NCBI GenBank assembly: GCA_019914945.1
Contig: CM034110.1
Location: 6,031,808 to 6,095,807, forward strand
Length of the DNA stretch: 64,000 nucleotides
Source of the DNA: Typha latifolia
Lineage: Eukaryota > Streptophyta > Magnoliopsida > Poales > Typhaceae
Direction of reading: 5' to 3'
The notes beneath the pieces are model-generated. The model saw only the letters and a list, made by a program, of their open reading frames with translations, did not search any database and was not told the origin of the DNA. The position numbers and the translations under genes are program-made. Positions 43,570 through 57,000 of this stretch are shown piece after piece. Each line of letters opens with the position of its first letter. Position 1 is the stretch's first letter.

Positions 43570-46500
43570 TGTTGCACATGCATGATACTGGATTTAGTGA
43601 TGCAAGCAGCATCATTATACTGGATTTAATGTGCCAGTTTCTTCTAGTAGTGCATTGTCAATGAACTATTACCTTGTATCTTGTTAAATTTTAATGCCAA
43701 AACTGTATGCATGTAGATGTTTGTTGCACGCTTATATTCTCTCTCCCAATAATGTTGACCTGTAAAAATGCCTTGGGTGGACTTTCAAGTTTAAACTGTT
43801 AGTGCAGCAAATAGTCAAGCTTTGTTACAACCTTCTACACCAGAATTGTATTTGAAGCCTTATTTGCTTCACTGGCAAATCATTCTACTTGTGTTAGCCT
43901 AATGCTGTTGCATTTCCTTGTTTCTGAATTGATCGAGCAACCTGATGCTGAAAAGCAGGACAGTGGCATGCAATTTAAACTTTTAAATTTCATCATATTG
44001 ACTGAATGGGACTGTCTGAGTCTATCTTTAGAGGCTTCAGGTAATCACAGTGTCTTGATTAGGTTGCCAGAGGCTTCAGAAATAAAAAGTGATGCATTCC
44101 AGCTTACCTTGAACTGTGATGCTGTATGCTTAACTATGGTAGGATAGGCATATGTTGATGCACAACACTATAAGTTCCACTACTACTGGTCACTCACTCT
44201 AAGCAACACTTGATGCTGCTATTGCATTTACTGTATGAGTAGAAGTTTCATATTATCATGAACAATGTTCTTATACCAAAAATATAAGTTGTAGGTGATC
44301 AATGACTGTGTGTGTTTGTTTTCGACAGGTAACTACATTCTTTGGAGGACAAATGTGACTTTGACAAAGTTGATGCATCTGTGGATAACATTACCACATT
44401 GGCAAAATAATGGGGATATAAAATGTACCTGCCTATGTTTGTGAACAATTTATCATGGGTAGTGACTGCAACCAAAATTGAAATGCAGCATGAGCTAACT
44501 AATGCACTATAAGTGCTTTATCCAAAAAAAGCCACCAGTTTCTGAAGGCTCATAAGACTTACAGACAGGGACATTGACTTGCCAAGTGCTACTTCCACTG
44601 AGATACTTGGTTTACTTGCAAGGATTGATACTTAGAGATCCCCTGACATTGGAAGCCCATCCCTTTTTCTGGAAAATAGTGGCCTACACCTTTCTTTCCC
44701 TAACCTTACTTTCTGAACCAGTGGTTCAAAGGTGGCTGCTTTTGTTTCTCTATACTGTGTACTGATCTTGGCTTGTTGTGCTTTACTCCTTGGTCCATGC
44801 ATGTCTATCTCCTTAATTGCTTCTGGTACACTCTTTATTTATGTTATCTAGGAAAAGCCAGTGAAGTAGTGCTCTTAGCTCAGAACTCAACTTGAAGAAT
44901 GGTGATGGTGAAGTCCTCTGTTCTTTGCTCTTAGATTAGCTTTTGCAGGTAGATTTTTGTAAGGTCACTGCAGCCATTTGCATCAGAATGGACCCTCCTA
45001 AGTGCTTTCCATCCTTGATTAGATAAGAATGAAGATAGACAAGTGGATATAGGACTTGCTTTTTTTTATATATAATCTCTATAGTTACTAGTTTAGTACA
45101 GGCATATGATAGTACAAAAAAAAAATCTGTAGTAGGTTCCTTATACATTAACTTATATATGACAAAAGAAATTTACTTTTATGACTTACAGAGGTATAGG
45201 ACAAGTGTAGTAGTAGTATGTGGACCTACTTTGCTTTGGCTGCACCATTACATACATCTAATCCAGTCCTTATGCTTATAAATGAATCAAACCAATCTAT
45301 ATCCCCAACATTCTATATAACCTACAAATTTGCATAGTGGACACCACTCAGATTCTTTCTTTGGCTGCTAACTTTCATGGCTTGGTAATTTGCATTTGAT
45401 GGAGAAAAGACAAATCTTTTTTTCATTGGACATAGCTAAAACTGTTCTCTTTTTTTTTATCCTTCATTAAAGTAAGTTCCAAAGCTAAACAAAGGAGTGT
45501 CTTGTGGCCAGGTGATGTTGCATGGCTCCTTTAACTTTTAATTGCTCCTTTCTTCTGTGTCTTTGATCCCCCAAAGCATGCCAATGTGATATGTATTTTT
45601 ATCTAATTCTTCTCTCTTCCTCATTAATGAGACATAGAAGCTACCTTCTGAACCCCACTATTATCTTCACCATGAGATCACCTTTTTATTAATTACACCA
45701 CCAAACTTTGTTCATAATGCAAACAAAGGACCCATAAGATTGACAGAGACAGATCATAGAGGGACCACCATCAGATCAAGAGATGAGAAGGGGATGTCAT
45801 TCCACCAGATCAACATGTATATTCATACCCGTGTACCAAACTCGCCAAGATCATCCTAGTGATGCTCATCTCTCTCACTGCTCTAATAAAATTTTACCAC
45901 TTTAAAGCTAAAGAGAGTGAGGGGTGTGGAGTCACCTCTTGTTCTTCCATTGGCTGGCCTAAGAAAAAGCTGAAAAGAGTTAAGTGAGTGAGTGAAAAGA
46001 AAGCTCTCCAAAAATCAACTCTACTCTTTAAGGGGTACTTGTTTGATATGACAACAGAGCTCAAAGGTTAAGTCTATGGATATTCTTCCATTGTTCCTTT
46101 TGTTGCACCTCCAGACTCAAGTGATTAATAGAGTGACAGGGTGGGTGGGAGAGGTGTTGGTAATGCTCATTAATTTTGGAGGTAGTAACTCTAGGCGTGC
46201 CTTTAAGTTATCTAACAGCAAAACAAAGCAAAGATCCATTGGTGAAAAAATTTCAGTGGTGATTCTTTTATGGTTGTATTTAAGTCATTTGAGATAGTCT
46301 CCTTTAATTTATTTATTAGGCCTTATTTGCTGAGTTTACGCAACCTGAACTAGTTCAAAGACTCGTAACCTGATTCACAGAAACAAAACATCTTATCATT
46401 ATTATTATTTTTTTTTAATATCTAACTAGGTTCACTCTTTAAAAAATTAAGATTAAAAATAAGAGCAACTAATCAAGTTAAAAGTTTAGTCTCAAACGCC

Positions 46501-46939
46501 TTAGAGCAGATCTGGTTGGCTAAATAAGTTGGATAATATAGACCAAAATAGGCTCTACATCATTCTCATTACCATTAATGACATTTATCTTGTATTATTT
46601 AACAAATTCTTGTATAAATTTTTTAATACACTTGCGGGGTAAACGAGTACTGTTCTTGAAGAATATTCTAATTTTTTTTATCATAAAAGAAGTGAGTTAA
46701 TAGCCGTATAATTTATTTTAATATTTAATTTTATACTAGTATAACGAATAGTAATAATTATATTTGATATGATATAAGATTGATATTTAAGTAAACCGAG
46801 AGTAATAAAAATATATTGGGAGTTGGTGATATTTTATACAGAATGACTTCAATATCCCTTAGTAGATAGAAAGAAGTATTACTACATAAATAATATTTTA
46901 ATTAATTTTTACGTGTGTAATTTTTATGAGAAAATTAAG
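43570..46939. other. Intergenic, no gene identified
   Basis: The first part, to about 44.9 kb, must include the 3' untranslated region of the coiled-coil gene. An open frame at 43902-44147 is short and unsupported. 45.2-46.3 kb has plain AT-rich sequence without domain-like translation in any frame. From 46.4 kb the sequence is AT-rich with decayed repeats. Confidence 0.5.
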
Positions 46940-47260
46940 GTGCAGGCTATTTGTCATGCAGTATGAGTTTTTTGTCATGCAGTTTTATCATATAATGTCG
47001 ATATATTTTCTTATATTATAGATTAAATAACATATATATATAATGTAAACTTATATAGGCAATGTGAACTTTTTTGCCATGCACTGGGAATATATTTTCT
47101 TACACTATGAATAAATAAGCATGTATATTTAAATATAATGTAGGCTTATGTAGATAGTGTATGTATTTTACCATGCAATGTGAACATTTTTCTTACACTA
47201 TGAAAAAAAAATTATACATATCTATGCAGATATAGTTATGAGTATATTTATATGAACACA
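46940..47260. repeat. Three diverged ~100-bp tandem units
   Basis: Units beginning near 46971, 47076 and 47169 share TTTGYCATGCA, ATATTTTCTTACACTATGA, ATAAATA and AATGTARACTTATRTAG in the same order. The match is approximate. It is AT-rich and noncoding. Origin is unknown. Confidence 0.5.
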
Positions 47261-47311
47261 TTTTCTTTTAACAATGAGAACAAAAAAAATAAAAAGTTGA
47301 CTATAGTTGAA

Positions 47312-47460
47312 GACATCAAATTAATTGCTTATAATTATTAAAATTATAAAATATATCATATATTTAGAGAGGCTAATTGGCTCCGAATTTAATGAGACTT
47401 TTGTAATTGTGAAAGTTAATTTTATAAAGTCTTTTAAAAAAAACTAAAATAAAATAATAA
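47312..47460 (+). mobile_element. LINE 3'-end fragment (copy 3)
   Basis: The fragment shares GACATCAAATT, TAATTATTAAAATT, AGAGAGGCTAATTGGC, TTGTAATTGTGAAAGTT and TTTATAAAGTC with the other two LINE tails in this window and ends in an A-rich tail. An internal block (DWLANFGRT...) is missing, so it is a more deleted copy. Confidence 0.45.
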
Positions 47461-47605
47461 GAAAATAGAGAGGAGAGTACAAATGCCATGAATTTTGAGA
47501 GATAGAAGAGAGTACACTTGATATGATTTTGAGAGAGATAATACAGTATCATGATTTTTGAGAGAGGAGAATACACTTGATATGAACTGAGAGAGAGAGT
47601 GAAGT
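47461..47605. repeat. Short tandem repeats with GAGAGAG and TACACTTGATATGA words
   Basis: The units GAGAGTACACTTGATATGA, TTTTGAGAGAGATAATACAG and GAGAATACACTTGATATGAA alternate over 145 bp. They directly abut the A-tail of a LINE fragment. The stretch is noncoding. Confidence 0.55.
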
Positions 47606-50600
47606 GATAGGAGTTTTTACCCTAAGTGCTGCTAAGAGTAAAAAAATTTTTCCAATTAGAATATTATTCAAACTATTTTTCAAACTATTATAACAGTAAA
47701 ATCAGCATTTCAAATAATAATTTTTAGTAAATTAATCAGTTTCTTAATAGGCTAAAATATAAACAAAAAGCTTAGATTATCGTAACTTTGAGTTGGTTTA
47801 TCCGTTTTGGTTATAAAATATATTATTGTGAAGATATAGAAAATATTTATAGGATGGACTGATATAGTAATTCTCCTCAACTAATTGCGCTCAGAATTGC
47901 AAAATAAAGATCATAACTCCTCAAAAATTTTAATATTAAATTTGTTATATAATAATTTATAAATCGCTTTCTTTGAAATCGGTTTATATAGAAACAATGT
48001 TGAAAAATTTGTTGTCTAATACAATAATTTTTCTAATAGTTTTTCAGTATATTTGAGAATTAATTAATCCACTAAAAATTATTGTATAAGTCAGCAAATT
48101 CACTATTGTACTAGTTTGGGATATAGTTTGAATTGTGACATACTTTAGAAAATATTTTATATACTTTGGTTAAAAACTAGTTAATTTAAGTGTTGTTCTC
48201 AAGAGTAAATATATAATTTATTGTTAACAAAAATTTAGTGGTATAAAATTAGAGGCGAGAAAAATAGGAATTACTTACTCGTATAAGTCTAAGTGGTATT
48301 TAGTTATTTATTCAACATAAGGTATTCCACAAGTGAACGGAGGCTAGGGCTTTCATAGTATTAACTCAAGAATAAAAGACTCACAGATCATGGATCACTT
48401 ATTTATAGTTTATAGCTAATACTACCTAAATTTTGTATAACTCAAAATATGGTTACCATTACTCACATGATCTTTTATTTATGTTTTGATATTCCATCTT
48501 GGAGTTGGAATTAGAGAATTGGAGCTTAACCTTGTTTTCTCTTAACATAGATAATTATCAAAATACCTTTGAAAAGCAAATACTAACACTTCTCTAAAAA
48601 TATTGAGGGCATTTTTGGTATCAATCCCACTCTTTATTCATGGTTATAATTATACCCTCCATTCTAGCATTGGAACCAAACATTAAAAGGCATAAATGAC
48701 ATGGATAAAAAAAAATAGTGAGGATAACACTAATCATAATTCATATATTAGTTTATATCCTAACAGCCTTCCAAGCATCTATGCATGAGATATTTTAAGA
48801 GAAGACCAATGGTGCAAATTTTAAATATAAATGAATAGCAATCTGACATTTTAGTTACAATTAGCACTAATAAAATGTTAATAAAATATCATTAATTCAC
48901 CCCCTGTTCTAAAGCTAGTGAATTAATAAATCACATACTCTGCTCTGCCATTCAAGTTGACAAATCACATTTACCCAGGCTTTCCCAGATTGCATTCACC
49001 TCTAGGAAGAGAGTGCTTCAATTTGGCTACAAGTGAGAGAGAGAGAGAGATCCAAACTTAAAAATGAAAACTTTTGCAGAGGGTTCCTTCTCCATCTTAA
49101 ATGTTCACAGAGGCTGGGTAATAATTGGGCACTTGTGGGTTCCTATCTGCACTTAACATCATCCATGATGGAATTGGTTCTCCTCCTCCTCCTCCTCCTC
49201 CTCCTGATCAAAGAAAAAAAAAGTACAACCTGGGTCATGAATAGTTTGGCAATAATGGTGCATGTGATCATGGGAAATCACATATACTATTTATCATTTT
49301 AATTTCCCCTTCCATAAAAAAAAAACCAGAGGGATTTATTGTACCCCTCACCTACCTTGTCCTTCCTTGTTCTAAAGTTTGATGTAAGTTATTCTCCTCA
49401 ACAATTCCCTACTTTTTATTTTCACAAAGTTATCTTTTAATATTTTTTTTATCGTTCATTTAATTTATCTGAAAACTTAAATACAATACTAGAAAAGTTA
49501 TAAATCTGCTAGCTGGGATGGTAATTTTTCAGACAGCAACTTATATAAAGATTACTAAGTTTTTAAGAGAAATTTTTTCATATAACTTATTTTTCAGTTT
49601 AACAACTTTTATATATAAACTACTGAACCGGAAAATGAGTTATATAAAAAAAAATGAATCCTAAGTCGTTGCTCTTGATAAGATATACATAGTTTTATAT
49701 TTAAGTTTTAAAGTGTATTAGACGATCGAAAACAAGTTTAGGAGAGCTCGGTAACAGGGATGAGTAATATTAATACTTAATGAGTGTTCTTTATTTGCTT
49801 TAACTATGGAGCTCTTTTGCATGTCTAAATTTTAAGCATGGCCACCATTAAAGATAGATGAAAGCAAACAAGTATCCTAGTTTAGTATATAAACATTTAT
49901 AATGTTGATGTTGGATTTGAAATATAAAAAGATTATTGTAAAATAAAAAATTAAATTAAACACACACACAGTTATTGGTAAAAATAATTTCAGTAATGGA
50001 AGAAACTTTGTTGCTAATGGACAGATTATAGGGTTGGTTTGTGGTCCATTTAAATCTCCCTACAATAACTGAAGTAAAAAAAATTATCAACTTGAAATCT
50101 TATCTCTATTCTCTATAAGATTCTACTTTTATCTCTTCAAATCTTCTCTACTATCTCTTCACATCCAAATTGATCGGAGAAGAAGCACTTATTAACAAGT
50201 CGATCTGTTTATCAAAAAGGAAATTGGATGTGGGTTGGACTTTAGAGGTACCATGGCGAGAATTACTGATCAAAAGAAGAATAAGATCATACTGTAGAAG
50301 TTTGTATGCAATAAAATCTTCATAATTGAGTAGAAAATTAGTTTGATAGTTGAGCTAAGCATAATGAAATCTTAGAATCATGGTTTGAAATTTACACCAT
50401 TTTGTATTGAAAGAACAGGAGAGAAGAGAAAGTTAGGAGCGAAAATAATTTTCTATTTATTTGGATTGAATTTTTAAGAAAGAATTACTTTTTTTTCTCC
50501 CCAAAAGTAGAGAAAAGAGAGAAAAGAAAATATGGATTTTTTTTTATATTTTAACATTCCAATGTCTCTATTCTAATATACTATTTGCTTAATGTTTAAC

Positions 50601-52856
50601 TATTTATAGATTTAAAAGAGAATAACTAAATATTAGATAGTTTGTGTTGAATATTATAGCTTTTGGATATTATAATTTGTGCTCGTTTGTATATTAGATA
50701 AAAAGTATAATAGTAAACTTTTTTTTTTCTTAAACCAAATATAATAAACTTATTTTTCTCTTTCCTTCTCCCGATTACATCAAAATAAAATGAGATTTCT
50801 AAATTTGCAATAGAAAGTGAGTCCATGGAAGTAATAGACTATGAGACATTTGTTGCTCTTAAATCTCAGTAGAAAATTAACACACTGCGAACTACAATAA
50901 TAAATCACAGTTGACATCTCAAATGAATTGCATTGACCAATATAATATAATATGAAAGCTTGATGTCCATTATTTGAGACAGATATTTGAATGAGAAGGT
51001 GAGTTTGAAATCTCGCGCCATTTATTATTTTTCATAGAAAAGCTCATAGGAGTGATTTCATTTATTTCAAACAAATGATTACAAATTTGAGACAGAAAAA
51101 TGAAATAGTTTGAACAAGCCCCCCACTACTCGGCGAATATTAATACCACAATACGATAACACATTGTATCAAGTCTAAAAGAGTGTAGAAAAATATAGCC
51201 AGCATTGGACTACAACAAACAATGAGAAAGAAAGGAAGGAAAGGAAAAAAACTACCTTGGCAACTGCTACAACACTAGCAATGGTCGAGTGATGGGAAGA
51301 AGAAGGTAACAAAGCATAAGAGAAAGAAAATTATACAAAATGGGAGCTGAATGAGAAGATAAGGAAGGGATGGGCGGCGGCTAGGAGGGGAAAAGAGAAC
51401 AAAGGAGGAGAAGGGAAAGATTAAAAAAAAAAAGAGAGGAGAGAAATGATCTCTCTTTTTAGAGGGAAGAAAGACTCCTCATTTCCTTTCGGACTAGGAG
51501 AGGGGAGAGGAGAAGACCGCCGACGATAGCAAGGAAAAACATCATTTTCCCGTATAGAAACTAAAACCCTAGCAGAGAGACTAGGACCGGTGCCAGGAAT
51601 GAAATTATTGAATTGTTTAAGTTGTAACTAACCTTATTCCCCACCCCACTTTTGATGACCAAGAATCTCATAGACTGTTGCATGAGATAAGTTGGTCACT
51701 TGGAATGACTCACTCCTTTATTAACTATCACCTTTCTATCTCATTTGACACATTTGTAAAATTCCTCCTTTTCTATTCTAGTGTAAGTCTAACAAAGCAT
51801 CTCCCACTAGGTTTTTATTTATTTATTTTTTATTTACTTTTTACTTAAACTAATGTACCTTTATTACGCTCTCCCTTTTGCTATCTTTGCAAAAATAAAC
51901 TCACTAGGACAAAAAAAATATAGTGAAAAAAACTTATACTCATTGAGTTGTTTGTATTCACTTACTAGGCTATACAAATTCTTGAATTGAAAAAAAAGAA
52001 AATACTATACTTTATAGTTATACCTAAATTTACTTTACCTTATAGTTTCAATTGTGTAAACTTTATTCTCTTATAAATTTATATTCAAATTGAAATCGTT
52101 ACTTATTTTTTATCACACTTAACTAATGTACAAGTAGAATTTGAAGATACTTATTAGAGATAAAATTATAGATAATTAGATTCTAAAACAATACTAATCA
52201 AATTTTAGATGACAAATATACGACTAACATATTAAATATATATCGTATCTTTTTTAACTGAAATCTAATTGATATTAATTTAAATACATTAAGATGTTTA
52301 TTAAATTAACTACAAATTTATCACTAATAGGTATTTTTAAATTTGATTTGTAGGTTGATCAAATATAATAAAAAAAAAAAAAAGTAATTGTTTTAGTTTG
52401 AATATAACTATTTAAGGGTAAATGCTACAAAAAAAATTTATAGAAAATAGAAAGTAAAGTAAATTTAAGCCTAATTATTAAAAAAATTTTTAAAAAAAAA
52501 CAGTATCACTAATGGTGCAATGCAGAAAGGAAAGCCAGAAAGGGAAGAAAAGATAGTTCATTCCCTCAATCTGATGCTCCTAATAATAATATTTTTATAC
52601 ACTCAGAATGCCAGATGGATGGCTAAGATTCATCCAACATATCTTAGAGGGTAGATTCTCTCTCACCACCTTTCCATTATCAAATTTTCATCACTCACTC
52701 AAGCGTGTGCTGCAATTTTTTTGCTCACTTCCCTCACAAACCCACCAAAACAAAACCCCCAGACACATTCTCTCCCCTTCTCCTCCTTCTCTCCCTCACT
52801 TTATTAGTTTTTTTTTTTTATCTCTTCCCTTCCTTTCTATTCTCCCTCACAGTCTA
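47606..52856. other. Intergenic with repeats, no gene identified
   Basis: The sequence is AT-rich throughout. A (TCC)n microsatellite lies at 49180-49205. A decayed relative of the 20.1-kb MITE sits at about 49400-49770. A G-rich, purine-biased block at about 51230-51590 ends near AAACCCTAGC on the minus strand and may be a leader or promoter remnant. The last ~250 bp before 52857 are pyrimidine-rich and should hold the HIPP leader. Confidence 0.5.
49400..49770. mobile_element. Degraded relative of the 20.1-kb MITE
   Basis: The phrase CTGAACCGGAAAATGAGTTA at about 49624-49643 is nearly the same as the one at about 20382 (CTGAACCGGAAAATGATTTA). On both sides the order ATTTAAGTTT, TGTATTAGAC, mirrored as GAAAACTTAAATACAATAC on the left, repeats the inverted-terminal architecture of the 20139-20620 element. 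Ends are too eroded to define. Confidence 0.5.
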
Positions 52857-54041
52857 ATGGCATCTCCTGAAGAAGGACCAGAACCACTAAAATACCAGGT
52901 AGTACTATTACTACTAAACTGCTACTCTAAGGACTGTTTGAGTAATAGATTGATGGTTAATGGGATCTGGGTCTTCTTGGTTCTTTCTCCAGACTTGGGT
53001 TTTGAAGGTTTCCATCCATTGCGAAGGCTGCAAGAAGAAGGTGAAGAAGGTCCTCCATAGCATAGAAGGTAGATTAGAAAGCCCAAAGATGTCAGATTTT
53101 TTTCACTTGGGTCTCCTCTGTTTTTTTCTTAGTAATCTTCGATTTTTTTTTTTTTTCTTTCTGCGTCAAAATCTGATCTTGGCCCAATCATGGAAGGGGT
53201 GTATAAGATCACCATCGACCTCCAGCAGCAGAAGGTGGTCGTCACCGGCAACGTCGAGGGCGACGCCCTCGTCAAGAAGCTCCTCAAGACCGGGAAGCAC
53301 GCCGAGCTCTGGCCGGAGGCTAATCCCAGCGGCGGCGGCGGCGGCGGCGGTGGTGGAGGGAAGAAGAAGAAGAGCAAGAGTAAGAACAAGAACAAGAGCG
53401 ACAGCGGCGGCGGCGGTGGCGGCAATCCCAACGAGGCGCCGCCGGAGAACCCCGACAACCACCAATCCAGCTCCTGCGGCGACGACGAATCCGCAGACGA
53501 ATCCGAAAAACCCGGTGGCGAAGAACCCCCCAAGAACGGCGGCAAAGAGTCACAGTCTCCTAAGCCCAACAAAAAAGATGGCAACGGCAACGGCAACAGC
53601 AACAGCAACGGCAGCTCGCCTCCTCCGCAAGCGAAGCCTGAAGGCGGAGACAAACCCGCCGCCGCAGCCGCAGGCGGCGGCGGCGGCGGTAAGAAGAAGG
53701 GGAAGAAAGGCAACAAGGAAAACGGCACTAATGGTAACGGAGGCGGAGTCGAACTAGCCCCAGATGAGATGGGCATTAAACCTATGGGAATCGGCGGCGG
53801 CGGCGCCGCCGCTACTAACTTCCCAGCATTCAACTATCCTTCGTACTCCAATCTCCAGATTCCATCCTACGTTGTGAGCTACAGCGCTGTGCAGCCGAGC
53901 ATGAGCTACGGCGGCGCCTACCACCCGACGCCGGTGCAGCAGAGCAGCTACTACTATTCAACAGTGCCGCCGGTGTCGGCCTCGCCGGGCTCCTATTACC
54001 TTTTCAGCGAAGAGAATGCCAATGCTTGCAAGATCATGTGA
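52857..54041 (+). CDS. Heavy-metal-associated isoprenylated plant protein (HIPP)
   Basis: Three exons, 52857-52898, 52993-53068 and 53197-54041, with donors GTAGTA and GTAGAT and acceptors CTCCAG and GGAAG, give about 320 aa starting MASPEEGPEPLKYQ. Residues ~15-80 form an HMA domain (TWVLKVSIHCEGCKKKVKK, then VYKITIDLQQQKVVVTGNV, DALVKKLLKTGKHAELW), with metal ligands C24 and C27 in CxxC. A long low-complexity middle follows, with poly-Gly runs, KKKSKSKNKNKS and Asn/Gly repeats. The C-terminus is CKIM, a CaaX box for prenylation, so membrane anchoring and metal or protein binding are expected. The HMA domain is split by an intron after GlyG of IEG, as is usual in HIPPs. The DNA is very GC-rich, so open shadow frames cover it on both strands. 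The acceptor of exon 3 (AAG) is unusual but fits the frame. Family assignment is firm; the subgroup is not. Confidence 0.92.
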
Positions 54042-57000
54042 GGAATCAGAATCACCATTAGAGGATGCCATGCAGGTTTCTTTCCTTGTTCTTCTCTCAT
54101 CTCCTTTGTTTCATGCTTATATAAATAGTCTAGTTTTTTTCTAACCTTGTTTGGTGGTAGACTACAAGTATGATATGAATGCATGGTATGTGTCAGCTTA
54201 TACTCTGCTATGTTGTGGTGGAATGTGAGTCTTTTGGATATAAACTTTGTAGCTTTGGATGTGTATATGTTGGAGTTAAGAAGTGGAAACTTGCAATCGT
54301 TTCTAACTTCAATTCTTAGTGAACAACTTTAAATGCAAGTTGCTCTTAAACTGTTAGTTTCTCTTTTTTTTTTGCTAGTTTAACTCCCATCTTAATTAGA
54401 GCTTTAATTGGGTATGTTTAGTTATCTTTGTAGGATAACTGGATTTGTGATAAAAGATCTCAAATGGGTCTATGATTTTTTGCCTATTAAGGGCTCCATA
54501 AGCGAAGGAGACTAGAAGAGTACTCAAAATTCTGTTCTTAGATGGGAAAAATATTCTAACTCTTCTTCCTCGAAGAATGTCAGACTGCTAATATATTAAC
54601 CAGCGTAGACAAATTACAAAGTCAAACCTTGCTTTTCCTTGTAGAGCTACTCTGTGAACTGCCCAAGATGGCAACTAGCTGTTCTGTTTTAAATTCTTCT
54701 GTGACTAGAATATTAAGTAAATCTCATTAGGTCTAGCTAAATAATCATCTAAAGCTCGTCAAGCTGAACAAATCACATGCTTTTAATCCATTTTCCCTAA
54801 CAAATATGACTTAAAATCGTGCGACTAAACCTAAATCGACTAGTAAAAAAAATTGAATTAAATCTCTCCAAACTGATTGAACTTTATCAAGCTCAATTTT
54901 CATAAATTTCACTGGCAAAGTGGCAATAACCCCAATATACCTTGAAGGGCTTAAACTAAAGTCCACTTGGACAAACTCAGATATAACATAGGAAAGTGAA
55001 AGTATTTCTAATCTTAAACTACTAGGCATTAAATTGAAAGATTATTACTTCCTCACAAGCATTTCTGTTTAAGTGGTTTTCAAGAAGTTCGATGAACGAT
55101 AATGAGCAAATTACTCGAGTTCTAAAAGAATTATGGTAAATATTTCCTTTTCTTCTAGTGATGAAGAACATGTTGATGAAAAGAGAGAAAAATGTCTCTC
55201 CTAATTTGCCTGCATACAATCTACAAAATAATGTCATACTGCTGCTAGTTTCACCTGCATGTCATTTCTACATTCTTCAGTTATTACCTTTAATTTGATA
55301 ATGACAACGTTCACCCACTCCTAACCTATTCATAAGCATTCAAACATGTGAAAATGTACTGCATATATAGTACTTGAATGCACTGTACATAAGCTTGGCC
55401 TTTGTGAACTATATGAAACAATCCCTGCTTGAGGATCTATTTTTGATATTTTCTCCTTGTACCACTATCCTAGTTTGAATCATCTAGAGCTTTAAAACTT
55501 AATTTAACGTGCTTCAAAGCTATAAATCAAATAAACATCTTGCAGGTCCTCTAAAATTTATCTTCATAGGACTCAACTATCAAGATGCAGTAGTTTAAAT
55601 TTTATCCCTGTGCTAATAATGAAGACAAGCACTATAACTTTTTGATTGTCTCGAGTGTAGTGGGCTTTTAGTTTACTGTATGTCTTGTATACTTAGAGTT
55701 ATGTAGGAGGGTGGCCTTTTAATGCCACTGGAGTCCCACTATTTGTTTATTTTTAGTTTTGCTTCACAGCTTATAGAAAGGACAGAGAGCTGTCTGAAAT
55801 AAAATGCCCAGGATGACTGTTTGACTGAAACTGACTTACTATATTAAACTCCATGGAAGGAAGTAGAGGATTGAGTTTGAGGAAAGTTTTTATGGCATTA
55901 GAAGATTCTTGTGACAGAGACATTGCAAAAATATCTCTTACCAAAGGGTGTTGGATATATTGTAGGCATCTACACTTCTTGAGAAATTATTTGGAAATGA
56001 TATTGTCATGGCGGCTTTAATTAACACTAAGGCATGATACTTGTATGTTTCTTTATAAACATTGTTCAATATCTATTAGCTAATAGGATCATGCTTAGAT
56101 GGTTAAAGAGGCTGAGTATTTTCATGTTCAAATTTTAATGACACTGGTTTAACTGGGTTTTCACTTCTTTCAAAAGATTATCCTATATATTATAGCATTA
56201 GAGAGTGTACTTTTCTGCCACAAAACTAAATAGTTAAAAGTAAATTCTTCCTTTTTTTCATTTAGTCTATATAATGCAAAGAGACTTGGAGAGGAAAGTT
56301 GGCTCTGTTCAGTGGCATTCATAGTGATTCCTTTGAATGCCACTTGTGGTTGGGTCCCGTCTCATTACTGGTTCTAGGGGAATGATCTACCATTTTCAAA
56401 TCCCGCACCAAAAACATGCTAACTCTAGTGCTCACTTGATATCACCATAATAATAAATAGGGCTAAAGATTATAAATTAACATATTAAAGCAATAAATAA
56501 GTGACTAAAGGAAACTAATTAAAAGGAATCAGACTCTACTCATTCCTCCTTTTAACCTCTAACTACAAGATTGTTCAAGCATGTCTCACTTTTTCTCACA
56601 TGATACTGGAAAAAAGGGGGGGAAGAAGGCAAAAGAAAACTGACAAAATTGTTGTACAAAAATGACACAGTATATTGATGGCTGCATTGGGATATGCAAC
56701 CAACAAGCAAGTTGCCTGATAATAACTCTACCTACCTATCTTTTATTCTAGTTTTGAGAATAGAATCCTGACCCACATATATTAACAGAAAAGGCTAGAT
56801 AGATTAGATGCATATTCCAATTGGTGGCATAGCATCATATCTTAATTTATTATGCTACACAAGTTTAGGATGTCATTACACTAACAAAAAGAGACGACTA
56901 CCTTCTAACCATAGGCTGCTTCCATGTAAAAGTAAAATTCCTCTGCCTTTGATAGGTATAGTAGACCAAGTAGAAAGAATAAATACATATACACACACAT

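Noticed and set aside
43902..44147. 81-codon open frame downstream of the coiled-coil gene
   Set aside because: Protein-like words are present but there is no motif, no clear promoter and no exon partner. It most likely lies in the 3' region of the gene.
53129..53833. Long open frames on both strands over the HIPP gene
   Set aside because: They are poly-Pro/Ala/Arg products of GGC/GCC repeats. The HIPP frame explains the region with HMA and CaaX motifs at each end.
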